DNA of 64,000 nucleotides, from positions 1 through 64,000 of the forward strand of contig JAJPIG010000018.1 in assembly GCA_021324855.1 (NCBI GenBank). Direction: 5' to 3'. Position 1 is the stretch's first letter; every line of letters starts with the position of its first letter. Below the pieces are notes generated by a model. It was not told the DNA's origin. It searched no databases and was given only the letters and a program-made list of their open reading frames with translations. This document shows, one piece after another, positions 53,157 through 63,512 of the stretch. This DNA comes from Pseudomonadota bacterium (GTDB lineage Bacteria > Desulfobacterota > Binatia > Binatales > Binataceae). The position numbers and the translations under genes were made by a program.

Positions 53157-53869
53157 GGTGTCCCCGTCAGGCGCTGGATGGCTGCAATGGCGTTCGCAGC
53201 TTTCCATGCGCCGCAGATGCATCCGTCGCGCGCAAGCACCGCGGCTGTCCGCGAGCGCGGACCGCGCGCGCCGTCGTAAGTGATGATCGATCCTGCGAAA
53301 CGAAGCGCTTCGCCGCGCGCCCATCGCGCGGCCTCGGCGCCCTGGATAAATCCAATCGCGCCGGCGACCGGTCCGATAATCCCGGCATCCCGGCAACTCG
53401 CGATGTCGGCCTCGTCGGGCGGGCTCTCGAACAGGCATCGCAGGCAGGCAGTATGGCCCGGAACCACGCTCATCGCCTGCCCGGTCATCCCGAGCACGCC
53501 GCCGTAGATGAACGGAATTCGCGCTGCAACGCAGACATCGTTGATGAGAAACTTGACCGCCGGGCTGTCGGTGGCATCGACGACGAATCCGAAGCGACCG
53601 ATTGTACCCGACGCGTTCGTCGCATCGATCGCCAAGGGAAAGCGTTCGATTTCGAGAGCGGGCGCAAGCCGCGCCAGCCGCTCGGCGGCGGCATCGACCT
53701 TGAGCCGCCCAATGTCATCTTCGCGATAGATTACCTGCCGCGCGAGATTGGAAAGCTCGACCGGATCGGGATCGACGAGTCCGAGGCGACGCACGCCGCC
53801 ACGCGCCGCCGCGAGCATCGCGGGCACGCCCAATCCGCCAAGCCCGACTATCAATACACCCTTAGTCAC
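53153..53869 (-). CDS. ThiF/MoeB E1-like activating enzyme, N-terminally short
   Basis: 238 residues beginning with GTG: VTKGVLIVGLGGLGVPAM puts the nucleotide loop (GLGGLG) at residues 9-14, whereas MoeB and ThiF have some 25-30 residues before it. An in-frame TAA at 53885-53887, five codons upstream, excludes a longer start. LVDPDPVELSNLARQVIY, VVDATDSPAVKFLIND and cysteine pairs CLRC and CICG (zinc) are present. It should adenylate the MoaD-like carrier's C-terminus. It is the first gene after the SAM-I riboswitch; the ribosome site is weak. Confidence 0.85.
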   Translation of the reverse strand: MTKGVLIVGLGGLGVPAMLAAARGGVRRLGLVDPDPVELSNLARQVIYREDDIGRLKVDAAAERLARLAPALEIERFPLAIDATNASGTIGRFGFVVDATDSPAVKFLINDVCVAARIPFIYGGVLGMTGQAMSVVPGHTACLRCLFESPPDEADIASCRDAGIIGPVAGAIGFIQGAEAARWARGEALRFAGSIITYDGARGPRSRTAAVLARDGCICGAWKAANAIAAIQRLTGTP

Positions 53870-53918
53870 TTTTCTGCGGGAGCGTTATCGGAGCGTTGGC
53901 GAGGGAGGCCGGAAAATC

Positions 53919-53951
53919 AAAAACCCTCATCCTGCGATAAGGACGAGGGTT
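53919..53951 (-). terminator. Riboswitch-controlled intrinsic terminator
   Basis: On the reverse strand AACCCTCGTCC pairs with AGGATGAGGGTT around TTATCGC and is followed by TTTTTG. The loop side contains CCTTATC, which can instead pair with GATAAGG of the riboswitch P1 stem to form an antiterminator. High SAM should therefore favour termination before thiF. Confidence 0.88.
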
Positions 53952-53961
53952 GTTCACTCTC

Positions 53962-54079
53962 GCCTTATCTTCCAAGGCATCCCAACTGGAGACACCCTGC
54001 AGGAGTTAGCACCAGCACCCCGATGGGGCCGGTTGCTGCGGCATCTTCGGGCCAGTCCCTCCGCCGCTCTCGATAAGGC
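53962..54079 (-). ncRNA. SAM-I (S-box) riboswitch aptamer
   Basis: The reverse strand carries the S-box core in order: P1 GCCTTATC (54079-54072), AGAGcGGcGGAGGGA with CTGGCCC (kink-turn/P2 region), GATGCCGCAGCAACC, GGTGCTGGTGCTAACTCC with TGCAG, then the closing P1 strand GATAAGGC (53969-53962). It binds S-adenosylmethionine. The downstream terminator and mutually exclusive antiterminator make a complete transcriptional off-switch for the thiF-thrC-like-carrier-cysM-like-NIL operon, so that operon should be repressed when SAM is plentiful. Confidence 0.92.
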
Positions 54080-54201
54080 TCGCGCCAAGAAAGGGTTATC
54101 CGAGCGACGGTTGATTGTCAACCGCTCGGTCAGGCCGGGAGCTACCTCCTCACGAACCCTTGCTCCGACCGCGATGCTTGGGCGAATCTAGACGGCTGCC
54201 G

Positions 54202-55551
54202 ATGAAACCATTTGCCGTCCTCTCTCTCGTACTCGTTACCTTCATAGTTTTGCTGTTCCGGCCGTCCGGGGCTCCCGCAATAAATGCGGTAGCGCCCGCG
54301 ATTCTGACCTTCGATGACCCGCTCGGCCGCGTCACGACCATCGATGTGAACGGACCGGTGGTGGAAAAAGGGAACCCGTTCTTCGATGCGAGCCTGGGCA
54401 GCAACGGGCGCTCGTGCTCAACCTGTCATCAGGCGCGCGACGGATGGACCGTCTCGGCGCCCGACCTTCGCGCACGCTACGACGCGAGCCATGGTACAGA
54501 CCCTATCTTCCGCCCGGTTGACGGCGCCACCTGCCCGAACGACGACGTTTCGACGCCCGAAGCGGCGCGCAAGGCCTACTCGCTCCTGCTCGACAAGGGT
54601 TTGATCCGGATTTCATTCCCGATTCCCGACCACGCCCAGTTCAAGGTGATCGCCATCGACGATCCCTATCATTGCTCGACGCCCACGCAGCTTTCAGTCT
54701 ATCGACGTCCGCTGCCGGCCACGAACCTGCGCTTTCTGAGCACGATCATGTGGGATGGACGCCATCCCACGCTGGCCGCGCAGGCGCTGGATGCGGCCAA
54801 CACTCACATGCAGGCGAAGGAGCCGCTGTCGTCCGATCAAATCGAGCGCATCGTGGATTTCGAATCCGGGCTTTATACCGCGCAATCCGCCGACCGGGCA
54901 GCGGGAATGCTCGATTCAGACGGCGCGCGCGGCGGACCGGCGATGCTTCCGGCGCAGAAGTTCTTTATCGGCATAAACGATCCCTTCGATCACAATCCGA
55001 CCGGCGCCGTGACGAACGAGGACATCTTCGGGCTCTATCAGCCGTGGCATCGATTCGACGACGCGAACGGCCAGGCGCGGGCGCGCGCTTCGATCGCGCG
55101 CGGCCAGCAGATCTTCGACAACCGCCCGATGACGATGATCGGCGTGGGAGGGTTGACCGACGTGCGCAACGTCAACGCGATCACGGTGACCTGCGGCACC
55201 TGCCACGACACGCCCGGCATCGGCAGCCATTCGATCAACGAATTGTTCGACATCAAGACTTCGGATCCGGAGCAGCGCACGCCCGATCTGCCGCTGTTCA
55301 CACTCCGATGCAACGACGGCTCGATTCACGTGACGAGCGATCCGGGCGAGGCGCTGATTACCGGGCGCTGCGCGGACATCAACAAGTTCAAGGTCACCAG
55401 CCTGCGCGCGCTCGCGGCCCATCCGCCGTACTTTCACAACGGCACGGCGGCGACGCTCGCGGACGTGGTGAATTTTTACGACACGCGCTTCATCATCAGT
55501 CTGAGCGATCAGGAGCGCGCCGACCTGGTCGCGTTCTTAGGCTCGCTGTAA
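54202..55551 (+). CDS. Dihaem cytochrome c peroxidase-like protein
   Basis: 449 residues from the ATG at 54202. Signal peptide KPFAVLSLVLVTFIVLLFRPSG; haem-binding CSTCH near residue 72 and CGTCH near residue 331; C-terminal TSLRALAAHPPYFHNGTAATLADVVNFYDTRF is the usual end of the CCP/MauG family. The spacing between haems (about 260 residues) is longer than in classical CcpA, as in MauG-related members. It would reduce peroxide or oxidise a protein in the periplasm. Divergent from the riboswitch operon. Confidence 0.85.
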   Translation: MKPFAVLSLVLVTFIVLLFRPSGAPAINAVAPAILTFDDPLGRVTTIDVNGPVVEKGNPFFDASLGSNGRSCSTCHQARDGWTVSAPDLRARYDASHGTDPIFRPVDGATCPNDDVSTPEAARKAYSLLLDKGLIRISFPIPDHAQFKVIAIDDPYHCSTPTQLSVYRRPLPATNLRFLSTIMWDGRHPTLAAQALDAANTHMQAKEPLSSDQIERIVDFESGLYTAQSADRAAGMLDSDGARGGPAMLPAQKFFIGINDPFDHNPTGAVTNEDIFGLYQPWHRFDDANGQARARASIARGQQIFDNRPMTMIGVGGLTDVRNVNAITVTCGTCHDTPGIGSHSINELFDIKTSDPEQRTPDLPLFTLRCNDGSIHVTSDPGEALITGRCADINKFKVTSLRALAAHPPYFHNGTAATLADVVNFYDTRFIISLSDQERADLVAFLGSL

Positions 55552-55586
55552 CAGAGTTGCATCGACGTTACGCAACGCAGCGGCGC

Positions 55587-55748
55587 TCACGCGAGATAAC
55601 CAGCCCGCTTCAGGTATTTCCCCCGTTTCAGATCGGCGAAGAACGCGGTGCCTTCCTCGAAGGTCAGGTTGTAGGCCGAGATATGGTCGGGTTCGAGTTC
55701 CGCCGCCGCTTCGATATCCGGCCTGACCTCCGCGAGGCTCTGCCCGGG
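55587..55748 (-). pseudogene. hemW (coproporphyrinogen oxidase-like) internal fragment
   Basis: The reverse frame reads PGQSLAEVRPDIEAAAELEP and HISAYNLTFEEGTAFFADL, a segment from the middle of HemW-type radical SAM proteins, then diverges and stops at 55587. The fragment begins exactly where the IS3 fragment ends (about 55748). Neither end of the gene is present. Confidence 0.65.
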
Positions 55749-55864
55749 TAGAAGGTCGCGTCCGAGATCCCGTGTTGCCGGCACAGCTCCGCCACCTTCG
55801 CTCCCGCCTCGGTTTCCTTCAGCATGCCGATGATTTGTTCTTCGCTAAACCTTGCTCGCTTCAT
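55749..55864 (-). mobile_element. IS3-family OrfA fragment
   Basis: ATG at 55864 gives MKRARFSEEQIIGMLKETEA, then GAKVAELCRQHGISDATFY, the helix-turn-helix N-terminus of IS3-group OrfA transposases (39 residues). It is cut off at the junction with the hemW fragment. No OrfB, no complete inverted repeats. The rest of the 55552-56030 gap shows nothing else I can support. Confidence 0.75.
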
Positions 55865-56030
55865 GCCTGCCTTCCCGGCAGACACTAACCTATCGGTGGG
55901 ATACCAAGGGCTAAGGCCAGCGAACATTCGACGATTCTTTGTGCCGTGGTCGGAACGTGCACAGGCCCGCGGAGCGGACGGCGGCTTGGTTCCGTCACAA
56001 TTAATCACCGCGAAATTTTCGCGGCAGATT

Positions 56031-56903
56031 TCACTCGAATGAGAGGGCTTGGGCGCCGGCGATAAGGTCGAGGATTTCGGTCGTAACAGCTTCCTGTCGG
56101 AGCCGGCGCGCGAGCTTGGTAAGGTCCTCAGACTTCTTCTTAATGTTCTGATGCGCCGCTTCCATCGTGCGGAAGCGTGTCGAGTTCTCGCTGAAGAAGG
56201 ACTGCATCGCAGCGTTCTCCAGCGTTGCGAAGAAGTACTCAGCGACGATACCGTCGAACAGACGGCGGGGACCGAGATTGAGCAACGGTGGTATCTGCAT
56301 GGAACGACGTTCCAACGTCGGAACCTCCAGTGGCAAAAGCCGACGACGCTCGATGCTAGTTATCTCGCCGTCGGCTTCTTGCTGATACACAACCTCCAGT
56401 CCTGTGATTCGCCGCTCGTTCAACAAGCTATACACTTCCGTTGCAAGATGGCGCGCCGAGCTGGTCACTCCCGCGCAACGCGTCGCCATCGGCAGCAAAA
56501 GGTCGGGCCGAAGCCCACGCTCGCGAAATATCTGGCCCCCGCGCGATCCGACGACGATCAGGACGGATTGTCTATTATTGTCGGCCAGTATCTGCTCGGC
56601 GCGCCGCACCAGGCGCTCGTTAAAACCTCCGCACAGTCCGTGCTCCGCGCAAAACACGATAAGGGCAGACTTGAACATCTCGGCTCCTGCGTCCGCGCGT
56701 CTTTCGGAAGGCAGCATCTGCGCGGCATCGGCGAGCGCCTCGTGAATCGTCTCAGAGTAGCGCTGGATCGCTTTCAGTGAATGCAGAGCCTGCTGCATCT
56801 GCGACGCTGCGATCGCGCGAATAGCAGCGACCAGCTCGAGCAACTCGCTGAGCGATACGATACGCGTGGCGATTTCTCTTTCTTGCGGCATCAGGTGGCT
56901 CAC
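56031..56903 (-). CDS. atpG: N-ATPase gamma subunit
   Basis: 290 residues. N-terminal helix IATRIVSLSELLELVAAIRAIAASQMQQA and C-terminal helix ENAAMQSFFSENSTRFRTMEAAHQNIKKKSEDLTKLARRLRQEAVTTEILDLI are the coiled-coil rotor shaft; the middle keeps VFCAEHGLCGGFN. It rotates inside the alpha/beta ring. Start overlaps the end of atpA by four bases. Last gene of the nine-gene operon. Confidence 0.9.
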   Translation of the reverse strand: MSHLMPQEREIATRIVSLSELLELVAAIRAIAASQMQQALHSLKAIQRYSETIHEALADAAQMLPSERRADAGAEMFKSALIVFCAEHGLCGGFNERLVRRAEQILADNNRQSVLIVVGSRGGQIFRERGLRPDLLLPMATRCAGVTSSARHLATEVYSLLNERRITGLEVVYQQEADGEITSIERRRLLPLEVPTLERRSMQIPPLLNLGPRRLFDGIVAEYFFATLENAAMQSFFSENSTRFRTMEAAHQNIKKKSEDLTKLARRLRQEAVTTEILDLIAGAQALSFE

Positions 56904-58450
56904 GAAGCGCTGCGCGGAATCAGACGTTCGACGATCTCCGTGAGCATGGCGATGAGCGTTGCGCGACCGACGGCATCGAGATCGCCCGAAGAGTTGAGCT
57001 TGTCACCGAGTTCGGCGCCTTGTGCCTTTAGCCATTCAGCAATGGCGCCTCGCAATTCCACGATCTTGTCAAGCGGCACGCGATCAATGATCTTCTCGTC
57101 AATGGCGACCAGCAGGGCCAGCTGATGCGCCAGGGATAACGGCTCATACTCCGGTTGCGTTAAAACCGCACGAATTCGCCGGCCGTGGTCAATGATGGTC
57201 CGTGTGCGTTCATCGACCATTCCGCCGAACCTCGTGAAGATCTCGAGTTCGAGGAACTGCGCATACTCGAGCCTTAGCGTCTCTGTGAGTTTGCGCATCG
57301 CGGGTGATTGGGTCTTTCCTCCGACGCGCGACACGCTCTTGCCTACGTTTACCGCTGGTTTCTGTCCTTCATGGAACAGCCGCGGATCGAGGACGATCTG
57401 CCCATCGGTGATGGAAATCAAGTTGGTGGGGATGTAGGCAGAAAGATTCCCTTCCTGAGTAGCCGCGATCGGCAGCGCGGTGAGCGATCCGCCGCCCCGC
57501 TCGCTATTCAATTTGGCGGCCCGCTCCAACAATCGCGAGTGAATATAAAAGATATCGCCGGGATACGCTTCGCGCGCAGGGGGATTGCGCAGCAGCAACG
57601 ACAGCTGCCGATAAATCACGGCGTGTTTGCTCAGATCGTCGATAATCAGCAGCGCATCGCCGCCACGTTCGGAAAAATACTCTGCCATCGTGCAGGCCGC
57701 ATACGGCGCAAGCCACTGAACTCCGGGGGGATCGTTGGCAGGCGCGAAGACGAAGATGCATCGCTGCGGCACGCCATAGCGACTTACGGCATCGATCACC
57801 TGGCTCACCGAGGAGGTCTTCTGTCCCACCGCGCAATACACGCAAATCACGTTGCTATCGCGCTGATTGATAATCGTGTCGATGACTATCGCGGTCTTTC
57901 CGCTTTCGCGATCGCCTATAATCAGTTCACGCTGACCGCGTCCGAGCGGTAGCATCGCGTCGATTACCAATAACCCGGTGTTGAGTGCGGTATTAACGAA
58001 ATCCCGGTCGACGATAGGCGGCGCCGCTCTTTCCACCGGCTCCGTGTGCTCCGCTTCAATCGGTGGGCCTCCATCGAGCGGAAGTCCGAGCGCATTGACG
58101 GTTCGGCCGAGAAGTTTCTCGCCGACAGGCACTCGGGCGACTGTTCCTGTCCCACGGACGAGGTTGCCAGCCTCGACACTACTCGCGCGCCCCAGCATCG
58201 CGCATCCGATTAGATCGGGGTCGAGAGTCAAAACGATGCCAGCCACGGGTTTGCCACCGTCGGAGCGCTCGAACATAAGCAGTTCGCCGAGCCGCGCATC
58301 GGGCAGGCCTCCAACGCTCGCGACCTCGTCGCCGACACGCTCAACACGACCGACAAGATCAAGACGAGGCTCGATTTTGAATCCACTCAACGCGCTGCTC
58401 GCCTTCTGTAGGCGAGCACTTACCGCTTCAGCGAGGGTGCTCGTTGCCAT
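56900..58450 (-). CDS. atpA: N-ATPase alpha subunit
   Basis: 516 residues from the ATG at 58450 ([19 protein letters not shown]). Walker A is GDRESGKT near residues 179-186, followed by AIVIDTIINQ and CVYCAVGQKTSSVSQVI. Non-catalytic nucleotide-binding subunit of the F1-like head. The start overlaps atpF by 23 bases. It is more divergent than a standard AtpA, as expected of the N-ATPase group. Confidence 0.9.
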   Translation of the reverse strand: MATSTLAEAVSARLQKASSALSGFKIEPRLDLVGRVERVGDEVASVGGLPDARLGELLMFERSDGGKPVAGIVLTLDPDLIGCAMLGRASSVEAGNLVRGTGTVARVPVGEKLLGRTVNALGLPLDGGPPIEAEHTEPVERAAPPIVDRDFVNTALNTGLLVIDAMLPLGRGQRELIIGDRESGKTAIVIDTIINQRDSNVICVYCAVGQKTSSVSQVIDAVSRYGVPQRCIFVFAPANDPPGVQWLAPYAACTMAEYFSERGGDALLIIDDLSKHAVIYRQLSLLLRNPPAREAYPGDIFYIHSRLLERAAKLNSERGGGSLTALPIAATQEGNLSAYIPTNLISITDGQIVLDPRLFHEGQKPAVNVGKSVSRVGGKTQSPAMRKLTETLRLEYAQFLELEIFTRFGGMVDERTRTIIDHGRRIRAVLTQPEYEPLSLAHQLALLVAIDEKIIDRVPLDKIVELRGAIAEWLKAQGAELGDKLNSSGDLDAVGRATLIAMLTEIVERLIPRSAS

Positions 58451-59180
58451 TGAGTTCCTTCGAAGCGAGCGTGAGACAATCACGCCAGTTAAAGTTCAAG
58501 ATCGCATGCGGAAAGGTGAGTGCCGCGCCCGCAATGAGTGCGGAATCAGCATCAAACGTGATGCTGAGGTGACCACCCAGCCGTTTCGTGAGCTGTTCGC
58601 GCCATTCGGACTGGTCGTGCGTATCGAGCGGATGAGCAGTCGTCACTAATACATTGCTGATGCCGTTGCGCGACAGAAGTTTCGCACGTTCCTCGGCCGG
58701 CATTCGATCGAGGTAATCGATTACGCGTGGCAGAAATAGGTGCTCGATCGAACTTATTGCAACTTCCTTGAGCAGCCGCTGCGCCAGATTGATCGCCAAT
58801 TCGACCGTTCGTTCATATAGCTTTTCGCTGGCGCTGATCCGGTCTTCTTCGAGACGCTGAAGCGCCTGGTCGCGCACCCTTTTCGCCTCACGCTGGGCCT
58901 CCTCGATAATCTTTTGCCGTTCAGCAGAAAGCAGCGCTTTAGCCTCATCGAGCATCTTCTGGCGCTCAGCGCTGATCGCAGACATTCGAGTCTCAAGTTC
59001 GTGTTTCAGCCGTTCTGCACTCTCCTTTTCTGCCGATGCTTCCGCGAGAGCACGTGAGACTTCTTCCTTGCGCCGAGCGATGATCGCCCTGACCGGCTTG
59101 AACAGAAAACGGTGAAGGAGCCAGACCAGGATGAGGAAATTCGCTGCCTGAAGCGCGAATGTCCACCAGCTGAAATTCAT
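58428..59180 (-). CDS. atpF: N-ATPase b subunit, extended
   Basis: 250 residues from the ATG at 59180. A single N-terminal membrane helix ([27 protein letters not shown]) and a long charged coiled coil with [27 protein letters not shown], then a delta-like C-terminal domain ([30 protein letters not shown]). The extra length stands in for the separate delta subunit, which is missing from N-ATPase operons. Peripheral stalk. Confidence 0.88.
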   Translation of the reverse strand: MNFSWWTFALQAANFLILVWLLHRFLFKPVRAIIARRKEEVSRALAEASAEKESAERLKHELETRMSAISAERQKMLDEAKALLSAERQKIIEEAQREAKRVRDQALQRLEEDRISASEKLYERTVELAINLAQRLLKEVAISSIEHLFLPRVIDYLDRMPAEERAKLLSRNGISNVLVTTAHPLDTHDQSEWREQLTKRLGGHLSITFDADSALIAGAALTFPHAILNFNWRDCLTLASKELNGNEHPR

Positions 59181-59425
59181 TTCATCACGAACGGATTGGC
59201 GAACAACAATAGAAGTGCGACCACCAGGCAATAAATGGCCATCGTTTCGATCATCGCAAGGCCGACGAATAACGTGCGAGCCAGCGAACCCGCAGCCTCG
59301 GGCTGTCGTGCGATGCCTTCCATTGCGGCCGCGATCGCGCGCCCTTCAGAAAGCGCCGGCATGATGGAGCCGACCGTAACCGCCACCACCGCGCCGATAA
59401 TGCTTAGCATCTGAACCGTCATCAT
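59177..59425 (-). CDS. atpE: N-ATPase c subunit (rotor ring)
   Basis: 82 residues, two membrane helices. The ion-site carboxylates are Glu27 in [21 protein letters not shown] and Glu60, followed by Thr61, in [24 protein letters not shown]. Aligned to Ilyobacter c these correspond to Q32, E65 and S66, so an acidic residue replaces Q32, which is the two-carboxylate N-ATPase signature. The ATG at 59425 follows GGGAGG by four bases; the next codon, ATG at 59422, has better spacing. Whether the coupling ion is Na+ or H+ cannot be decided here. Confidence 0.9.
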   Translation of the reverse strand: MMTVQMLSIIGAVVAVTVGSIMPALSEGRAIAAAMEGIARQPEAAGSLARTLFVGLAMIETMAIYCLVVALLLLFANPFVMK

Positions 59426-59435
59426 TAGACCTCCC

Positions 59436-60104
59436 TTATTTTGGAATTGCTCCGATTCCGCCTCCGATATAGACAGCGGCCAAAACCGTGAAGATGTAGG
59501 CCTGTACCAGGCCAATGAGGATTGCGAACGCCATAAACGGTATCGGTACTAACAGACCCGCCAACGCGAGGATGATCGCAAGCACCAAGTCATCGCTCAT
59601 GACGTTGCCGAAAAGTCTTATAGCGAGAGAAAAGGAACGCGTGATTTCAGAAAGGATGTTCAGCGGAAGGAACGCGGGATTAGGTTTCACGTAACCTTTC
59701 AAGTAGGCTACGAATCCTCGAATCCTGATACCGAAAAAATGTACCGACAGAAAAACGATCGCGGCCAGCGCTGCGGGCGTTTCAAGCGACGCCGTCGGTG
59801 CTGTGACGCCGGGCACAATCCCTGAGAGGTTCGCGAACACGAGGAAGATGAACAACGTTCCAAGGAGCGGCAGGAAGGGCCCTGCATCGCGACCCATTAT
59901 TGCCTGGATCTGTTCTTCGATTCCCACCACCACAGATTCGATCACCGCCTGCCATCCGGGAGCGACGAGCTGCAACGATCTCGTCGCAAGCCAGCATCCG
60001 AGGGTGAGCGCCGCCATTAACCCCCACGTCGTCACGACCGCTCGTGCAATCGGGACGAACCCAACATGGAATAGAATTGCAGTCTCCAGTGGGGAGTGAT
60101 TCAT
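59436..60104 (-). CDS. atpB: N-ATPase a subunit
   Basis: 222 residues from the ATG at 60104, overlapping atpR by four bases. Five or six membrane helices; the essential arginine is in [60 protein letters not shown] is the conserved middle. It forms the ion half-channels against the c ring. Confidence 0.92.
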   Translation of the reverse strand: MNHSPLETAILFHVGFVPIARAVVTTWGLMAALTLGCWLATRSLQLVAPGWQAVIESVVVGIEEQIQAIMGRDAGPFLPLLGTLFIFLVFANLSGIVPGVTAPTASLETPAALAAIVFLSVHFFGIRIRGFVAYLKGYVKPNPAFLPLNILSEITRSFSLAIRLFGNVMSDDLVLAIILALAGLLVPIPFMAFAILIGLVQAYIFTVLAAVYIGGGIGAIPK

Positions 60105-60388
60105 GACTTCCCTGCGAACTCCAGACACCGCCGGCCAACGGTTGCGATTTTTACCAGATGGAATCCCGCGACGCTCGATACCAAGGCCAATGCGCCGCGA
60201 TGAGCGCAAAGAGTGAACGCCGCAATGATCGTGAGTACTCGCACGGTATGGGCGAGAGGCGCTGCCCATCCTGACCCGGAATCGAGGTACAAGCGTACGT
60301 ATAATTCGAGAGCCGCGAGATATGCGAATCCCAGAATAGCGCCGAACGTGACGAAGGCGGCCGCCCGCACACTGATGAGCGCCATCAT
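60101..60388 (-). CDS. atpR: N-ATPase AtpR membrane subunit
   Basis: 95 residues, three membrane helices (AAFVTFGAILGFAYLAALELYV, TVRVLTIIAAFTLCAHRGALALVSSVAGFHLV). AtpR is a small protein found only in N-ATPase operons and proposed to help assemble or seal the a/c interface. Overlaps atpQ by four bases and atpB by four. Confidence 0.85.
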   Translation of the reverse strand: MMALISVRAAAFVTFGAILGFAYLAALELYVRLYLDSGSGWAAPLAHTVRVLTIIAAFTLCAHRGALALVSSVAGFHLVKIATVGRRCLEFAGKS

Positions 60389-60678
60389 GCGCTATGCATC
60401 GCCTTCCAGACCGCCCAGAACCCGAATGCGGCTCCCGCCATAACCAACGCAGCGCTCCACATCACGCCGGTGTTAAAGGTTCGATCCAGCCATCGTCCGA
60501 CAAACGCGCCCAACAAAATCGGTACGACAATGCTCCATCCGAAACGGCCCATCATCGCGAGCGCACGTCCGAGAGGCCATTCGCCGGTCTCCCGCCAGTG
60601 CTCACGCCTGAGTTTTGCGCGTTCCACCGCTTGCTCCAACTCTTGCTGCTCGCGATCCGGCTTATGATTGGCTTCCAT
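60385..60678 (-). CDS. atpQ: N-ATPase AtpQ (AtpI-like) membrane subunit
   Basis: 97 residues from the ATG at 60678. A charged N-terminus (ANHKPDREQQELEQAVERAKLRREHW) is followed by two helices, WSIVVPILLGAFVGRWLDR and VMWSAALVMAGAAFGFWAVW. It resembles AtpI, which assists c-ring assembly. Position between atpC and atpR matches the N-ATPase gene order. Confidence 0.85.
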   Translation of the reverse strand: MEANHKPDREQQELEQAVERAKLRREHWRETGEWPLGRALAMMGRFGWSIVVPILLGAFVGRWLDRTFNTGVMWSAALVMAGAAFGFWAVWKAMHSA

Positions 60679-60706
60679 TTGTGAGGCCTGCCGGAGAATC
60701 CCGGCG

Positions 60707-62926
<2,220 letters not shown>

Positions 62927-63049
62927 CGGGGCGGCTCACTGGAAATTTGGCAAGCTGTGCACAGCCTCCCGAACCATTACCCGCCCGTCCGGGCACCGTC
63001 GGCCCTTCCACGCAATTCAAACTACCATACGTTCGAAATTAACGTAGAG

Positions 63050-63380
63050 TCAAACGTTGGCAGTTCCTTCAATTTTGTGGGCACCAAGGCAGATATGACG
63101 ACCCGCGCCGAAAGCGAGATGGCTCGCCGCATTCGGCCTGCGGATGTCGAAGAGATCGGAATTCTCGTACTTGCGCTCGTCGCGATTTGCCGAACCATCG
63201 AGGATCAGCACTCTGCTTTCGGCCTGCACCGACGCGCCGCCGATATCGGGGTTACTGGAGACATAGCGCGTGAAACCACGGACCGGCGACTCCATCCGCA
63301 ACGCCTCGTTGACCGCGGTGGGAATCAGGGTCGGATCGGCCTGAAGCTGAGAAAGGCATTGCGCCCATGCGTGGCAGGGT
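63050..63380 (-). pseudogene. Cytochrome P450 C-terminal relic
   Basis: The reverse strand carries PTAVNEALRMESPVRGFTR (the ExxR helix), then DGSANRDERKYENSDLFD and SHLAFGAGRHICLGAH, the haem-cysteine loop. After AH the frame departs and stops at 63050. Roughly 100 of about 400 residues remain, with no start. Non-functional. Confidence 0.7.
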
Positions 63381-63384
63381 TCAA

Positions 63385-63410
63385 CATCATGACATCATGA
63401 TGCATCATGA
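63385..63410. repeat. Triple CATCATGA repeat with internal palindrome
   Basis: CATCATGA at 63385, 63393 and 63403; the last two form the palindrome TCATGATGCATCATGA (63395-63410). It lies about 100 bases before gcvT and could be a regulator site. Only three copies and no CRISPR-like spacing. Confidence 0.4.
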
Positions 63411-63512
63411 AGGCAGCGGACTGTCTCTGCCGATGGAGGTGGCCCTGACTAGCGCATGCTCACGAGAGGCATCCTGCGTTTCGCTCTAGAAGTCCGGCTC
63501 CGCTAACCAATC

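Noticed and set aside
63385-63410. CRISPR array
   Set aside because: Three 8-base repeats, no spacers of constant length and no cas genes.
63381-63512. Glycine riboswitch before gcvT
   Set aside because: I could not place the conserved glycine-aptamer cores; only short repeats are visible.
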